Origin: Magnetospirillum molischianum DSM 120
GTDB taxonomy: Bacteria > Pseudomonadota > Alphaproteobacteria > Rhodospirillales > Magnetospirillaceae
Length of the DNA: 64,000 nt
NCBI RefSeq assembly: GCF_000294655.1
Contig: NZ_CAHP01000015.1
Location: forward strand, 45,398-109,397
Direction: 5' to 3'
Within the stretch, counting starts at the first letter, position 1, and every line of letters starts with the position of its first letter. Shown here in pieces: positions 36,101 to 45,331 of the stretch. The position numbers were made by a program, and so were the translations under genes. Under the pieces are notes generated by a model that worked only from the letters and a program-made list of their open reading frames with translations, searched no databases and had not been told where the DNA came from.

Positions 36101-37207
36101 TCAGCGGCCGGTCTTGACACTGGTCCAAAGACGGGTGCGCTCACGTTCCTTCACCAGATCGGCGGGCGGAACCTGAAACTCTTTTGCGACCACTTCGGCC
36201 GGCGGATAGATAACCGGATCGGCGGCGATCTCCTTCCTCATCAACGGCTTAGAGGCAGGCACGGCATTGGCGTAGCCGGTGGTATCGCTAACCGCCGCGA
36301 TGATTTCAGGCTGCAACAGGAAATCGATGAACTTATGAGCGTTATCGGGATGCGGAGCATCGGCCGGGATTGCCGCGGCGTCGATATTCACGACCGCCCC
36401 TTCCTTGGGAATAAAGATGGCAAGATGGACGCCCTTGTTAGCCTCATTGGCGCGGTTGCGCGCCTGAACCAAATCGCCGACATAGCCTTGGGCCAAGCAG
36501 GTGTCACCATTGGCCATGTCGTTGATGTACTTCGATGAGTGGAAATATTTCAGCGACGGGCGGATAGCCTTGACCGTTTCGGCGGCCAGCTTCAAATCGT
36601 CGGTGGCGAGGCTTGCGCCATCACGGCCGCGATACAACAGAGCCGCGGCGAACGCTTCGGTCGGCGTGTCGAGCAGGCTGACGCCACAGCTCTTCGCCTT
36701 CGACACGATCGCCGGATCGAACAGCACGGACCAGCTATCGGGCTTGAAGCCAGGAGCGACCTTAGCCAGCTTATCGACGTTATAGGCAATGCCGGTCGCG
36801 GCAATCATGTATGGAACCGCGTACAGGTTGCCGGGATCGGACACGCTGTCGAGCGTCTTCATCACCGCCGGATCGAGGTTGCCGTAGTGGGTTAGCTTCG
36901 ACTTATCGAGCTTACGGTAAGTTCCCGCCTTAATCTGCTGAGCCAGGAACGGCGAGGCAGACGGGAACACGACGTCATAACCCGAGCGGCCAGCCTGAAG
37001 CTTGGTCGATAGAATCTCGTTGCCATCATAAACGTCGTAATTAACCTTAATTCCGGTGGCCTGGGTGAATTTCGCCAACGTGTCTGGCGCAACATAGTCC
37101 GACCAGTTGTACACGTTCAGGACTTTTTCCTCCTCAGCGCGCGCGGAGAAGGACAAAATCGAAGCCGTAGCTGCCAGAGCTACGAGACCGGTAAAGCCAA
37201 GACGCAT
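36101..37207 (-). CDS. potF: Putrescine periplasmic binding protein PotF
   Basis: 368 residues; the signal peptide ends SARAEE. VLNVYNWSDYVAPDTLAKF and YDVYDGNEILSTKLQAG are the classic PotD/PotF N-terminal motifs, and acidic/aromatic ligand residues occur along the fold. Four-gene order potFGHI with PotF first supports putrescine rather than spermidine, though specificity is inferred. A plausible sigma-70 promoter lies about 75-100 bp upstream. Confidence 0.94.
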   Translation of the reverse strand: MRLGFTGLVALAATASILSFSARAEEEKVLNVYNWSDYVAPDTLAKFTQATGIKVNYDVYDGNEILSTKLQAGRSGYDVVFPSASPFLAQQIKAGTYRKLDKSKLTHYGNLDPAVMKTLDSVSDPGNLYAVPYMIAATGIAYNVDKLAKVAPGFKPDSWSVLFDPAIVSKAKSCGVSLLDTPTEAFAAALLYRGRDGASLATDDLKLAAETVKAIRPSLKYFHSSKYINDMANGDTCLAQGYVGDLVQARNRANEANKGVHLAIFIPKEGAVVNIDAAAIPADAPHPDNAHKFIDFLLQPEIIAAVSDTTGYANAVPASKPLMRKEIAADPVIYPPAEVVAKEFQVPPADLVKERERTRLWTSVKTGR

Positions 37208-37281
37208 CGCCTACACCCCTTCTACTCGATGGAGACAGAGGACTCCCTCCGGCACGCCCCCAAGGCCCCGGAACGGGGAGA

Positions 37282-37310
37282 GTTTTCCGGGCAGTTCCGC
37301 GGCTTGTCAA
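37282..37310 (-). promoter_or_regulatory. Candidate sigma-70 promoter for potFGHI
   Basis: On the minus strand TTGACA (37305-37310) is followed after 17 bases by GAAAAC (37282-37287), a weak -10. It lies in the 138-bp gap between the CheB/CheR-kinase stop and potF. The -35 is perfect; the -10 match is poor, so confidence is low. Confidence 0.35.
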
Positions 37311-37345
37311 CGGGCAATCGGAGGCAGAGCCTCCTCAACAGCAGA

Positions 37346-40300
37346 TCAGGCGCGATGAAGCAACCGTTCGGTGGGGATGAGTATACTGACGGTTGTCCCA
37401 ACCCCCTCTTCGCTCTCGATCGACAGGCATCCGCCATGCAGTTCGATCAGCGATTTCGAGATCGGCAGACCAAGCCCGACCCCCTCACGTTCGCGGACGG
37501 TGCGCAACCCTCCCTGCTCGAACGGCATCAGCACCCGAGAAAGATCGGCTGGCTTGATACCGATGCCGGTATCGCTCACCCGCACCAGCATTCCCTGGGG
37601 TTCGACCCGAGCCGATACCGTCACAGAACCGCCCGGTTGAGTAAACTTCAGAGCGTTTCCGACCAAGTTGAACAGAACCCGCTGGATCGCGGTCAGATCA
37701 CCATGAACCCAGGGCAAGTCGTCGGGTAAATCGGTTGCAAGATGAATATCACGGCGCTCGGCCTGAGATGACATCAACCGTTGGGTAGCGGCGATCACCT
37801 CATTCATTCGCACCGTGCCCTCGTGAAGGATGGTACGGCCCGCCTCGATCACCGACATGTCGAGAACCTGACTGATCAGCGACAGCAGATGCTGCCCGCT
37901 ATCGACGATGATATTGGCATACTCGCGATAGCGTTCATCACCCAGCGGCCCCCACATCTCGTCTGCCATCAATTGCGCGAAGCCGAGCACCGCGTTCAAC
38001 GGTGTGCGCAATTCGTGACTCATATTGGCTAAGAAATCGGACTTAGCATTATTGGCGGCCTCGGCCGCCTCTTTCGCCTCGCGCAATTCGATCTGGGTCT
38101 CGCGCAGGTTCGAGATGGTGGCCTCGAACTCCCGCTGGGTGGTGCGCAGCTCGGTTTCGTCGATGAAACTCATAATCGAACCGGCTGTCTGATCGCGCAG
38201 GTCGCGATAGGGATAGACCCCCATGCGATAGAAACGACCATCGACTTCAATGATTTCCTCATGAGAGGTGCTGCTGGCGATGACGGTGACCAGAAGCGCT
38301 TTCAGATCGCGAACATGGAACTGACTGGGAACCGCTGTGATCATCTGCCCGGCATCCGAGGGCAGCAACCCGAACATCCGTGCCGCTTGCGGGGTAAAAC
38401 GGGTAATTCGCAACGATTTATCGACAACCAAAAGAGGGAAGCCGATATTGTCCTGAATGTTCTGTAGGTCGGCATTCGCTCCAGCCAATTCGGCGGTACG
38501 GACCTGCAACTCCTCATTGACGGTCGTTAATTCCTCGTTCGTCGATTGCAACTCTTCGTTCGAGGTCTCCAGTTCTTCGTTTGAGGATTGCAACTCTTCG
38601 TTGGCCGCCTGCAATTCCTCATTAAGAGCCTGAAGCTCTTCGTTCGAGGTCTCTAGTTCCTCGACCACCGTCTGAAGATGCTCGCGAGTTGCCGTCAGTT
38701 CCTGCTCTAACTCGATCAGGCGAGCCTCGTTGCCAGAGGGCAACAGAGCTTCCTCGTCTCCCCCCTGGGTCGGAGGATCGACCTTGTCGCAGCTGATGAG
38801 GAACAGAGTCTCATGTCCGCCCTCGCCTTTAAGCGGACGAACCACTAGACGGGCGCAAATGTCGCCGTCGCGGACTTTAAGCTGACGCTTCGGCCCCATT
38901 GCCACCGCCCCTTTCTCTCGGGCGTGGTGAACCAGGGCGCGCAAATCGATGCGAAAATCCTCAATGATCAGCTTGCCCAGACTCTGATTGGGCAAGCCTT
39001 GAGGAAAACGGATAAAGCCATCGACATCACCGTGATAGTAGAGGATGTCGAGATTTTCGTTCACCGCAACGCTGGGCGGCATGCAGGATTCGATGAAACC
39101 GTCGCGGACAATCGACTCGATCGAGGAAGCGCTGCTAGCCCGACTGGCTTCGATCGATTCCGGCGGCTTGATACGGAATGCACCGAACACCGGATTGGTC
39201 GAGCGCGGCGCGACAATCCGCTTCTGAAAGATTTTCGAGGTGGCCTTGACCGGCCGAAACAGATCGGCGCAATGTCCGACCGATTCAGATTTCCCGAGAA
39301 ACAGATATCCCTGAAGCGACAGAGCATAGTGGAACATCTGAAAAATGCGATCCTGAAGATCGGGATTAAAGTATATCAGAACATTACGGCAACTAATTAA
39401 ATCAACTTTTACAAAGGGCGGATCCTTAATCAAATCCTGCCTAGCAAAAACAACCATTTCGCGAATTGGCTTCTTTACCTGATATATCTGTCCCATCGCA
39501 TCAAAATATTTAGACAGATACGCCTTATCTAATGTCTCCACGGTGGTTGCTGAATACGCCCCCTTGCGCGCATGCCGCATCGCATCAAGATCGATGTCGG
39601 TGGCAAACACCTGGACCTTGTACTGGCCGATCGATTCGCCTAACTGGTCGTTCAGCATCATAGCGAAAGAATAGGCTTCCTCGCCGGTGGCACAGGCCGG
39701 AACCCAGACACGGATGCTATCCCCCGGCTTCTTGGTCGCCAGAAGCTCACCCAATGTCGCTTTGAGGTCGTCGAACGCCTTGGTATCGCGGAAGAAAGAC
39801 GTGACCGAGATCAAGATATCCTTACACAGCAAATCCAATTCAGCCGGATGCCGCTGAACGAACTCAAGGTAGGAATCGAGTGTCTCAATCCGATTGGCGG
39901 CCATCCTTCGCTCAAGCCTGCGGCGAACCGTATTGGTTTTGTACTGGGTAAAATCCACATCGGTGCGCTTGCGAACCAGCAGGAAGATTTCGTTGATGGT
40001 ATCACGAGCCTCGGTATGCTCCGACTTTTGCACCACCACCGGACGGGGAAAACGAGAGATCGAGGCCAGTTCCGGCCCGATCGCATCGGGCGGCATCACC
40101 AGATCGACACAGCCAGAATCGATAGCCGCTTTCGGCATCCCGTCATATTTGGCGGTTTCAGGATCTTGGGCCACGGTCAACCCGGCACACGCCTTGATAG
40201 CGCGCATCCCGTGCGCGCCGTCGCTGCCAGTACCGGACAGGATTACCCCTATCGCCTGCTGCCCCAGATCCTCGGCCAGAGAGGAGAAAAACACATCGAC

Positions 40301-40735
40301 CGACGGCTTCGGTCCCAGCGGTGCCGATGGTTCACGCAACCACAGGGTCGCGTTCTTGACCCGAACGTCCTTGTTTGGTGGGGTGATGTAGATGGTGTTG
40401 GGTTCCATCACCAACCCGTCCTTGATCTCTTCGACCGGAAGCCGAGTCTCGCGCCCGAGAAGCTGCACCATCATGCTGCGATATTGCGGCGACAGATGCT
40501 GGACGATGACGTAGGCCATCGTTGACGCCTGGGGCAAATTGGCAACGAACGGGCGCAACGCTTCCAACCCACCGGCCGAAGCGCCAATGCCGACGACAAA
40601 AAGATCGTTCCGCCGTCCACGGGTCTTGCGTCCAGACGCATTGGACGAAATCGGTGCCGCCGACGACGAGGTTGCAGTGCGTGGAGCTTTGGCAGGCACA
40701 CCATCTTCCCTTGGCTTTTTCAACACCCCCCCCAC
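37346..40735 (-). CDS. CheB-CheR-PAS-histidine kinase fusion
   Basis: 1129 residues. CheB methylesterase at about 44-230 (catalytic Ser in GIGASAGGLEAL, His in VQHLS, Asp in GTGSDGAHG). CheR at about 240-510 (WVPACATGEEAYSFAM, FATDID, SCRNVLIYF). A long NEELQ-heptad coiled coil at about 650-750 leads to PAS, HisKA (FLANMSHELRTPLNA) and HATPase (GVGLGLPI). It links adaptation enzymology to phosphorelay output. The start is uncertain: GTG at 40735, GTG at 40726 and TTG at 40723 surround a G8 tract (40726-40733). Divergent from the PAS-GAF kinase, with about 160 bp between. Confidence 0.92.
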   Translation of the reverse strand: MGGVLKKPREDGVPAKAPRTATSSSAAPISSNASGRKTRGRRNDLFVVGIGASAGGLEALRPFVANLPQASTMAYVIVQHLSPQYRSMMVQLLGRETRLPVEEIKDGLVMEPNTIYITPPNKDVRVKNATLWLREPSAPLGPKPSVDVFFSSLAEDLGQQAIGVILSGTGSDGAHGMRAIKACAGLTVAQDPETAKYDGMPKAAIDSGCVDLVMPPDAIGPELASISRFPRPVVVQKSEHTEARDTINEIFLLVRKRTDVDFTQYKTNTVRRRLERRMAANRIETLDSYLEFVQRHPAELDLLCKDILISVTSFFRDTKAFDDLKATLGELLATKKPGDSIRVWVPACATGEEAYSFAMMLNDQLGESIGQYKVQVFATDIDLDAMRHARKGAYSATTVETLDKAYLSKYFDAMGQIYQVKKPIREMVVFARQDLIKDPPFVKVDLISCRNVLIYFNPDLQDRIFQMFHYALSLQGYLFLGKSESVGHCADLFRPVKATSKIFQKRIVAPRSTNPVFGAFRIKPPESIEASRASSASSIESIVRDGFIESCMPPSVAVNENLDILYYHGDVDGFIRFPQGLPNQSLGKLIIEDFRIDLRALVHHAREKGAVAMGPKRQLKVRDGDICARLVVRPLKGEGGHETLFLISCDKVDPPTQGGDEEALLPSGNEARLIELEQELTATREHLQTVVEELETSNEELQALNEELQAANEELQSSNEELETSNEELQSTNEELTTVNEELQVRTAELAGANADLQNIQDNIGFPLLVVDKSLRITRFTPQAARMFGLLPSDAGQMITAVPSQFHVRDLKALLVTVIASSTSHEEIIEVDGRFYRMGVYPYRDLRDQTAGSIMSFIDETELRTTQREFEATISNLRETQIELREAKEAAEAANNAKSDFLANMSHELRTPLNAVLGFAQLMADEMWGPLGDERYREYANIIVDSGQHLLSLISQVLDMSVIEAGRTILHEGTVRMNEVIAATQRLMSSQAERRDIHLATDLPDDLPWVHGDLTAIQRVLFNLVGNALKFTQPGGSVTVSARVEPQGMLVRVSDTGIGIKPADLSRVLMPFEQGGLRTVREREGVGLGLPISKSLIELHGGCLSIESEEGVGTTVSILIPTERLLHRA

Positions 40736-40899
40736 GAACTGATTATTACGGGGACTTCCCCTTATTTTTCAGGAACAGGCTATCTCAAGAGTTTAAAAAT
40801 GCCAGATGAAATCGGACGCGAAACAATACCCAAGATATATGCTATAAGATATATATCAGTTCGGTGTTCCACGCGGGTTGTTCCCGTTAAACTCTACCA

Positions 40900-43062
40900 A
40901 TGAGAAAAGCAGATACTTCGCGAAAGACCAAAGCGCAAATCGAATTGGAGCTGTCTGCCGTCGAGGCAGAACTTCAGGTCTTACGTGATAGAGAGCCAAT
41001 CGACTCCACCGTCCAGGAAAAGATGACGGAGACTCTGCATTCCCTCCAAGTTCACCAGGAAGAACTAAAAGCGCAAAACGAGCAATTGCGCTTAACTCAG
41101 GCCAGCCTTGAACAGACAAGTCAGAAATATCACGATCTGTTTGAAAATTCTCCTGCGGGCTATTTCATCATCGATACAAACTTCTCCGTCCAGGAGGTCA
41201 ATGTCGCCGGGATGGAGATGCTTGGGCGAACAAAAGGAAGAATAATTTCAAAGCCTTTTCTTCTTTTCGTCGAAGGGTCAAGCCGTCGCACCCTTGACGA
41301 TCACTTCCTTCAGGTTCGCAATGGTGGTGCCAGGACTGAACTGTGGCTTCTCCCCGAGCAACGCCCACCCTTCCCGGTAATTTTGCAAAGCGTGCCGTTG
41401 GGATCGTCCTGGGGCGAAAGTTGGCGTTGCCTTACGACGGCACTCGATATCACCGACCGCAAAGCGGCCGAGCAGGCTTTGCGTGAGTCCGAAGCCCGCT
41501 TCCGCGCGATTTTCGAGCAAAATCCGATGGCGGTTCAGATCGTTGACGCCGAGGGAACGCCCCGAATGTCCAATCGCGCCTGGACCCGGTTATGGGGTCG
41601 AGGTCTGGCGTATCCGTTCTCTGGCGGTGCATCCATTCCAAAGGCTCTGGGAATGGACACGCATCTTGGACAGGCTCTGGACGGCCAAAGCATTGATGTG
41701 CCTGCCGTACACGTCCCCGCCCAAGGACGCGACACGCCCGAACGCTGGGTTCATGCCCACATCTACCCAATTCAAGGGGGCGGCAACATCATTCCCGAGG
41801 TCGTCGTGGTGCACGAGGACATCACTGATCGTAAGCGGATCGAGATCGACCTCAAGGAGCACACCGAACGGCTACAACGGCAGTATAACAACTTACGAGC
41901 ATTGAGCGAAATTGCCGCCCTACCCAGCGCCTTTGGCGCGGCGCAGCAATTAACTGCCGCGCTGGACCTTGGGCGGCGTCATCTTTGTCTGACGGTCGGC
42001 CAGATCACTCGAATCGAAGAGGGGATCTCGACCATCGAGCATCACAGCGCCCCTCCCGAGGCAAAAATCGTCGATGGAACCCGGATCGATCTTTCCGAGA
42101 TGCTCTGCTCCCTGGTGATCGAAACCGGCAATGTCCTTGCCCTGCCCGATCTGCACCGATCGCCCTACGCCAACCACCCCGCCCATCACCGGCATGGCGT
42201 CGAAAGCTATCTCGGTGCACCGATTCGGCAACGAGGGCGCTATTACGGAACGATCGCATTCTACTCGTCGCAACCGTCGCCTCGCGGTTTTGACGAAGGC
42301 GACATCGAGTTCATGCGCCTGCTGGCACGCTTGGTTGGTTCGGTGCTTGAACAAGACGAAAATCGCAGAGACTTGGCTCAATCGAATGCCGAATTAGAAC
42401 AATTCGCCTACGTCGCCAGCCACGACCTGCGCCAACCGCTGCGTCAGGTCTCAAGCTACGTTTCACTCCTGCAACGCCGTTACGGTGATCATCTGGACGA
42501 TACGGCTCGCGAGTTCATCGCCTTCGCCCATGATGGCGCGGTAAGAATGGACCACCTGATCGTCGATCTTCTGGAATATTCTCGCATTGGCCGCAACACC
42601 AAGCCGGTCGATGCGGTTGATCTGTCCCTTGCGGTCGCCCAAGCAACCGCAAATCTCAGTGCCGCGCTGATCGAGGCCGAAGGAATTATTGAAGTTGCGC
42701 CTGACCTTCCCACCGTCCGTGGAGATTTCACCGATCTGGTTCGGCTGTTCCAGAATCTGATCGGCAACGCGATAAAGTATCGTGCTCCAGACCGTCCCCC
42801 GATCATCAAAGTGAGTTCAATAAGCACCGCTACTGAACATCACATTTCGGTTAGCGACAACGGTATCGGCATTGAACCCGATTATTTCGAGACGATTTTT
42901 CGGATCTTCCAGCGCCTGCACACACCGGACAAGTACGAAGGAACTGGGATCGGACTTGCTATCTGCAAGAAGGTCGTGGAGCAGCATCAAGGGCGGATTT
43001 GGGTCGAGTCAATTCCGAATCAGGCAACAACCTTCACGATTTCCCTGCCGAACCGCTCTTAA
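40900..43062 (+). CDS. PAS-PAS-GAF sensor histidine kinase
   Basis: 720 residues, soluble. An N-terminal coiled coil (residues 10-75) precedes PAS1 (YHDLFENSPAGYFIIDTN) and PAS2 (FRAIFEQNPMAVQIVDAEG, with PAC end HEDITDRKR). GAF at about 325-480. HisKA has the His in YVASHDLRQPLRQV, and HATPase has NLIGNAIKY, DNGIGI and GTGIGLAI. The HisKA/HATPase closely resembles that of the kinase at 4198-6399 (same SHDL..PLR and FRIFQRLH-type motifs), suggesting paralogy. The HWE/bacteriophytochrome-like SHDL core is common in Rhodospirillales. A bidirectional terminator follows. Confidence 0.93.
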   Translation: MRKADTSRKTKAQIELELSAVEAELQVLRDREPIDSTVQEKMTETLHSLQVHQEELKAQNEQLRLTQASLEQTSQKYHDLFENSPAGYFIIDTNFSVQEVNVAGMEMLGRTKGRIISKPFLLFVEGSSRRTLDDHFLQVRNGGARTELWLLPEQRPPFPVILQSVPLGSSWGESWRCLTTALDITDRKAAEQALRESEARFRAIFEQNPMAVQIVDAEGTPRMSNRAWTRLWGRGLAYPFSGGASIPKALGMDTHLGQALDGQSIDVPAVHVPAQGRDTPERWVHAHIYPIQGGGNIIPEVVVVHEDITDRKRIEIDLKEHTERLQRQYNNLRALSEIAALPSAFGAAQQLTAALDLGRRHLCLTVGQITRIEEGISTIEHHSAPPEAKIVDGTRIDLSEMLCSLVIETGNVLALPDLHRSPYANHPAHHRHGVESYLGAPIRQRGRYYGTIAFYSSQPSPRGFDEGDIEFMRLLARLVGSVLEQDENRRDLAQSNAELEQFAYVASHDLRQPLRQVSSYVSLLQRRYGDHLDDTAREFIAFAHDGAVRMDHLIVDLLEYSRIGRNTKPVDAVDLSLAVAQATANLSAALIEAEGIIEVAPDLPTVRGDFTDLVRLFQNLIGNAIKYRAPDRPPIIKVSSISTATEHHISVSDNGIGIEPDYFETIFRIFQRLHTPDKYEGTGIGLAICKKVVEQHQGRIWVESIPNQATTFTISLPNRS

Positions 43063-43094
43063 ACGCACGTCGTCTGTTTCGCTGTCTGAAAAAT

Positions 43095-43139
43095 AAAAGC
43101 CGTTCCGTCGGAAGGTTTCCCTCCTACGGAACGGCTTTT
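43095..43139. terminator. Bidirectional terminator between converging genes
   Basis: Perfect 14-bp stem AAAAGCCGTTCCGT (43095-43108) with its complement (43126-43139), 17-base loop, and A-run/T-run on both sides. It serves the plus-strand kinase (stop 43062) and the minus-strand small protein (stop 43160). Confidence 0.85.
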
Positions 43140-43159
43140 CAGATTCTCGCCCCCCAACC

Positions 43160-43456
43160 TTAGGGCTGCGCAGGGGCGGCAGGCGTGGGTTCTGCAACAG
43201 CGGGGGGAGGAGCAGCCTCGACGACGGGAGCGGCAGGCAGCGTCTTCTCGACCGCGACAACACGATGGTCAAGCGATTCAAGACGGCTAGCCAGATCCTC
43301 GACCGCAGCAAAGCGCTTGTCGATATCGCTCCGCAGGGTGTTGAGCTGTTCCAGTTCGGAACGCAACGACTGCTGACCGGCCAGGGACAAGCCATAAACG
43401 ACGCCCCCAACCACCAACGAGGTAGCAAGGGGAATGGCAAAGCGGCGGATATCCAT
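43160..43456 (-). CDS. Small membrane-anchored coiled-coil protein
   Basis: 98 residues from the ATG at 43456 (GGAG seven bases upstream; ATG 43459 also possible). One N-terminal TM helix (FAIPLATSLVVGGVVYGLSL), then a heptad-rich coiled coil (about 25-70, LRSELEQLNTLRSDIDKRF), then a Pro/Ala-rich tail. Probably an inner-membrane scaffold or periplasmic spacer; I do not recognise the family. It is convergent with the kinase gene. Confidence 0.7.
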   Translation of the reverse strand: MDIRRFAIPLATSLVVGGVVYGLSLAGQQSLRSELEQLNTLRSDIDKRFAAVEDLASRLESLDHRVVAVEKTLPAAPVVEAAPPPAVAEPTPAAPAQP

Positions 43457-43662
43457 CATCCTTCTCCAAAACAATCTCCGGCATGGCCGGTCGACCGGAG
43501 GTGGCCTTCAGCCACCAGAAACGACCTATCGTACCATGAGATTTTCTCTCGGCAAGACGACAGGTGATCGGTCTTGTTACCCGATGGGGTAAGAATGTGC
43601 TAAAATTTTACTGACATCATCTTTGTTAAACTCTCCTACCCTTTTTCAGCAGGGAAAAGACA

Positions 43663-44127
43663 ATGGTCGGTCATCCGGCCCACCACACACCATCTTCGAC
43701 CGCGAAACACCGCCCCCCACAAAAACGCAAGCGAGGGATACTGATCGCGGCCTCGATTGGCGGTGCCGCTCTGATTGCGGCGATTGGCGCCTGGATTGCC
43801 CTCAGCCCCAGCTCACCACCGGGTTTACCGTCTGGAGCAGCGGACACCTTTTTCGCTCAGATGCAGCAGGCCGCTGCCGGAAAGCCTATTGTAACCAGCG
43901 TTTTCCAAGGCTCGCTTCGGACCGAGCGGAAAGGTGGCGTGACGCTGGTGACGGCAGAAAACGTTCCTCCGTCGCTGTGCGTATCGGTCGGGTGGAAGCT
44001 GGTGCGGAGAGGGGTTCTGACCATCAACGGCGTCACCCCGATGCGGGTTTCGGCAGCAAGGCTCGCCGAATTGTGCAATCAAGGGGAAAGTGCCACGTTA
44101 CTCTGGGCACCGCGCCCACCGGAATAA
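43663..44127 (+). CDS. Small single-pass membrane protein of unknown function
   Basis: 154 residues with AGGGA upstream of the ATG. A basic, His/Pro/Lys-rich cytoplasmic N-terminus (1-24) precedes one TM helix (ILIAASIGGAALIAAIGAWI), then a compact periplasmic domain of about 105 residues with two Cys (in SLCVSVGWKL and AELCNQG) that could form a disulfide. The shape resembles a minor pilin-like or secretion accessory protein, but the N-terminus is not a prepilin site, so no function is assigned. Confidence 0.65.
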   Translation: MVGHPAHHTPSSTAKHRPPQKRKRGILIAASIGGAALIAAIGAWIALSPSSPPGLPSGAADTFFAQMQQAAAGKPIVTSVFQGSLRTERKGGVTLVTAENVPPSLCVSVGWKLVRRGVLTINGVTPMRVSAARLAELCNQGESATLLWAPRPPE

Positions 44128-44306
44128 GCCACAGTCAACTGCTGGACAGCAGCGGCCCGGCGTTGTCTCTTTCGCTTTCCCACAAGGTGGTGCAGGAATC
44201 GGAGAGACACGACACAGATTCGTGGCAAACTCGATTACGTCGCTACAGCCCAAAACCCAGGCGGCAAGCCGGGCTTCGGGTTATTCACGGACGCCCCATT
44301 TTATTT

Positions 44307-45008
44307 TTACAAGTCGCTCAACCAGGATGCCAGCGCGAGCGAAACAGCGTCAGGACGCTCGATTGGAGCGAGATGGCCGCTGTCGGGCACGATCTCCAAC
44401 CGCGCCCCCGAGATCGCCGCCGCCAAACCGCGGTGAAGATCGGGGGGAGTCAGTGTATCCAACGCACCACAGAGGATCAGGGTCGGACAGGCGATCGCAG
44501 ACAGACCCGGACGCGAATCCGGTCGGGCCATGATGGCGCGCTGCTGACGGGCGAACCCTTCGGAACCCACCGAAGAGGCCATAGCGCGGAACAAACCGGC
44601 GATGGCGGGATCGGCGGCGGAATCGGGAGCCAGTAGAGCCGCAGCCTGAGCTGCCACCACCTGATCAAATCCTTCGGGCGAAGCGGCCAAGGCAATCGCA
44701 TCGAGGCGGCGCTGCTTCTGCTCCGGCGGATCAGCCTGAGCGTTCGTGCAGAGCAGAGCCAGCCGTTCGACTCGCTCCGGTGCCCGGCGCATGATCTCAA
44801 GCGACAGATAACCGCCCATCGACAGCCCGCCCAACGCAAAGCGCGGTGGGGCCGCCGCCAGAACCCGTTCCGCCATCGCCTCCAGGCTGTCATCCCGCGC
44901 CAGATCGGGCACCACGACACCGATACGCGACGACAGAGCTTGGGACTGGCGCGCCCACAGCCGAAAATCGCACAACAAGCCAGGCAGCAGTATCAGGGTC
45001 TTGGACAT
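44307..45008 (-). CDS. Alpha/beta hydrolase
   Basis: 233 residues from the ATG at 45008 (GGAAGG upstream). Nucleophile elbow GLSMGGYLS (Ser about 78), acid residue in LCGALDTLTPP, and catalytic His in DSGHLAPIERPD, so the triad is complete. The N-terminal strand LILLPGLLCDFRLW is typical of the esterase/BioH-like group. Substrate unknown. It stands alone between unrelated genes at the left edge of the accessory block. Confidence 0.88.
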   Translation of the reverse strand: MSKTLILLPGLLCDFRLWARQSQALSSRIGVVVPDLARDDSLEAMAERVLAAAPPRFALGGLSMGGYLSLEIMRRAPERVERLALLCTNAQADPPEQKQRRLDAIALAASPEGFDQVVAAQAAALLAPDSAADPAIAGLFRAMASSVGSEGFARQQRAIMARPDSRPGLSAIACPTLILCGALDTLTPPDLHRGLAAAISGARLEIVPDSGHLAPIERPDAVSLALASWLSDL

Positions 45009-45084
45009 CGCACGCCTTCCTTGAATGCCGACGAATATATTACATCTAGGGTTCGCTGATATTATACCAACCGCTTGTTTCCGT

Positions 45085-45147
45085 GATGCCACTTGGATTG
45101 AACCTGCCGAATCCTGAGTGTGTTAATAGCACACCCAAAGTGGCATC
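45085..45147. repeat. Inverted repeat with nested palindrome
   Basis: GATGCCACTT (45085-45094) pairs with AAGTGGCATC (45138-45147). Between them GTGTG and CACAC flank a TTAATAG-type loop. It could be a hairpin in an RNA leader, the end structure of a small non-autonomous element, or a recombination site. No T-run, so not a simple terminator. Confidence 0.5.
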
Positions 45148-45196
45148 GACAAGGAAGATCTTGTGGAGGGAAAGGCGTGGAAGACCAATGATATAA

Positions 45197-45231
45197 GAAA
45201 AAAGGCCGCCAATCCAGATAATTAACGGCCT
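45197..45231 (-). terminator. Intrinsic terminator for the minus-strand cys/exporter block
   Basis: AGGCCG/CGGCCT stem (45203-45208 and 45226-45231) with a 17-base loop, followed on the minus strand by six T. It lies about 100 bp beyond the end of the broken cysE-cysK gene. Confidence 0.6.
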
Positions 45232-45331
45232 ACTTCGTCGGAAAGAAAGTGTGTCTGATAACTACTTTCTTACCGAGAGGCAGGTTGTAGTGTCAACGGA
45301 AAACCATTTTTTCCGAACTGGTCGGCTCGTC

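Larger units (their letters stand above)
45009..45331. other. 323-bp non-coding junction at the left edge of the accessory block
   Basis: No gene is supported. It holds a long imperfect inverted repeat (45085-45147) and a minus-strand terminator (45197-45231), listed separately. The AT content is visibly higher than on either side, typical of an insertion junction. The alpha/beta hydrolase promoter should lie in its left part. Confidence 0.6.

Noticed and set aside
38500..38680. Repetitive DNA resembling a short tandem repeat
   Set aside because: It encodes the NEELQ-heptad coiled coil of the CheB-CheR kinase, common in this protein family; not a CRISPR or independent repeat.
43623..44636. 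337-codon plus-strand frame over the small membrane protein and hydrolase
   Set aside because: The frame at 43663-44127 has a TM helix and ribosome site; this one is Arg/Ser-rich and antisense to the hydrolase.
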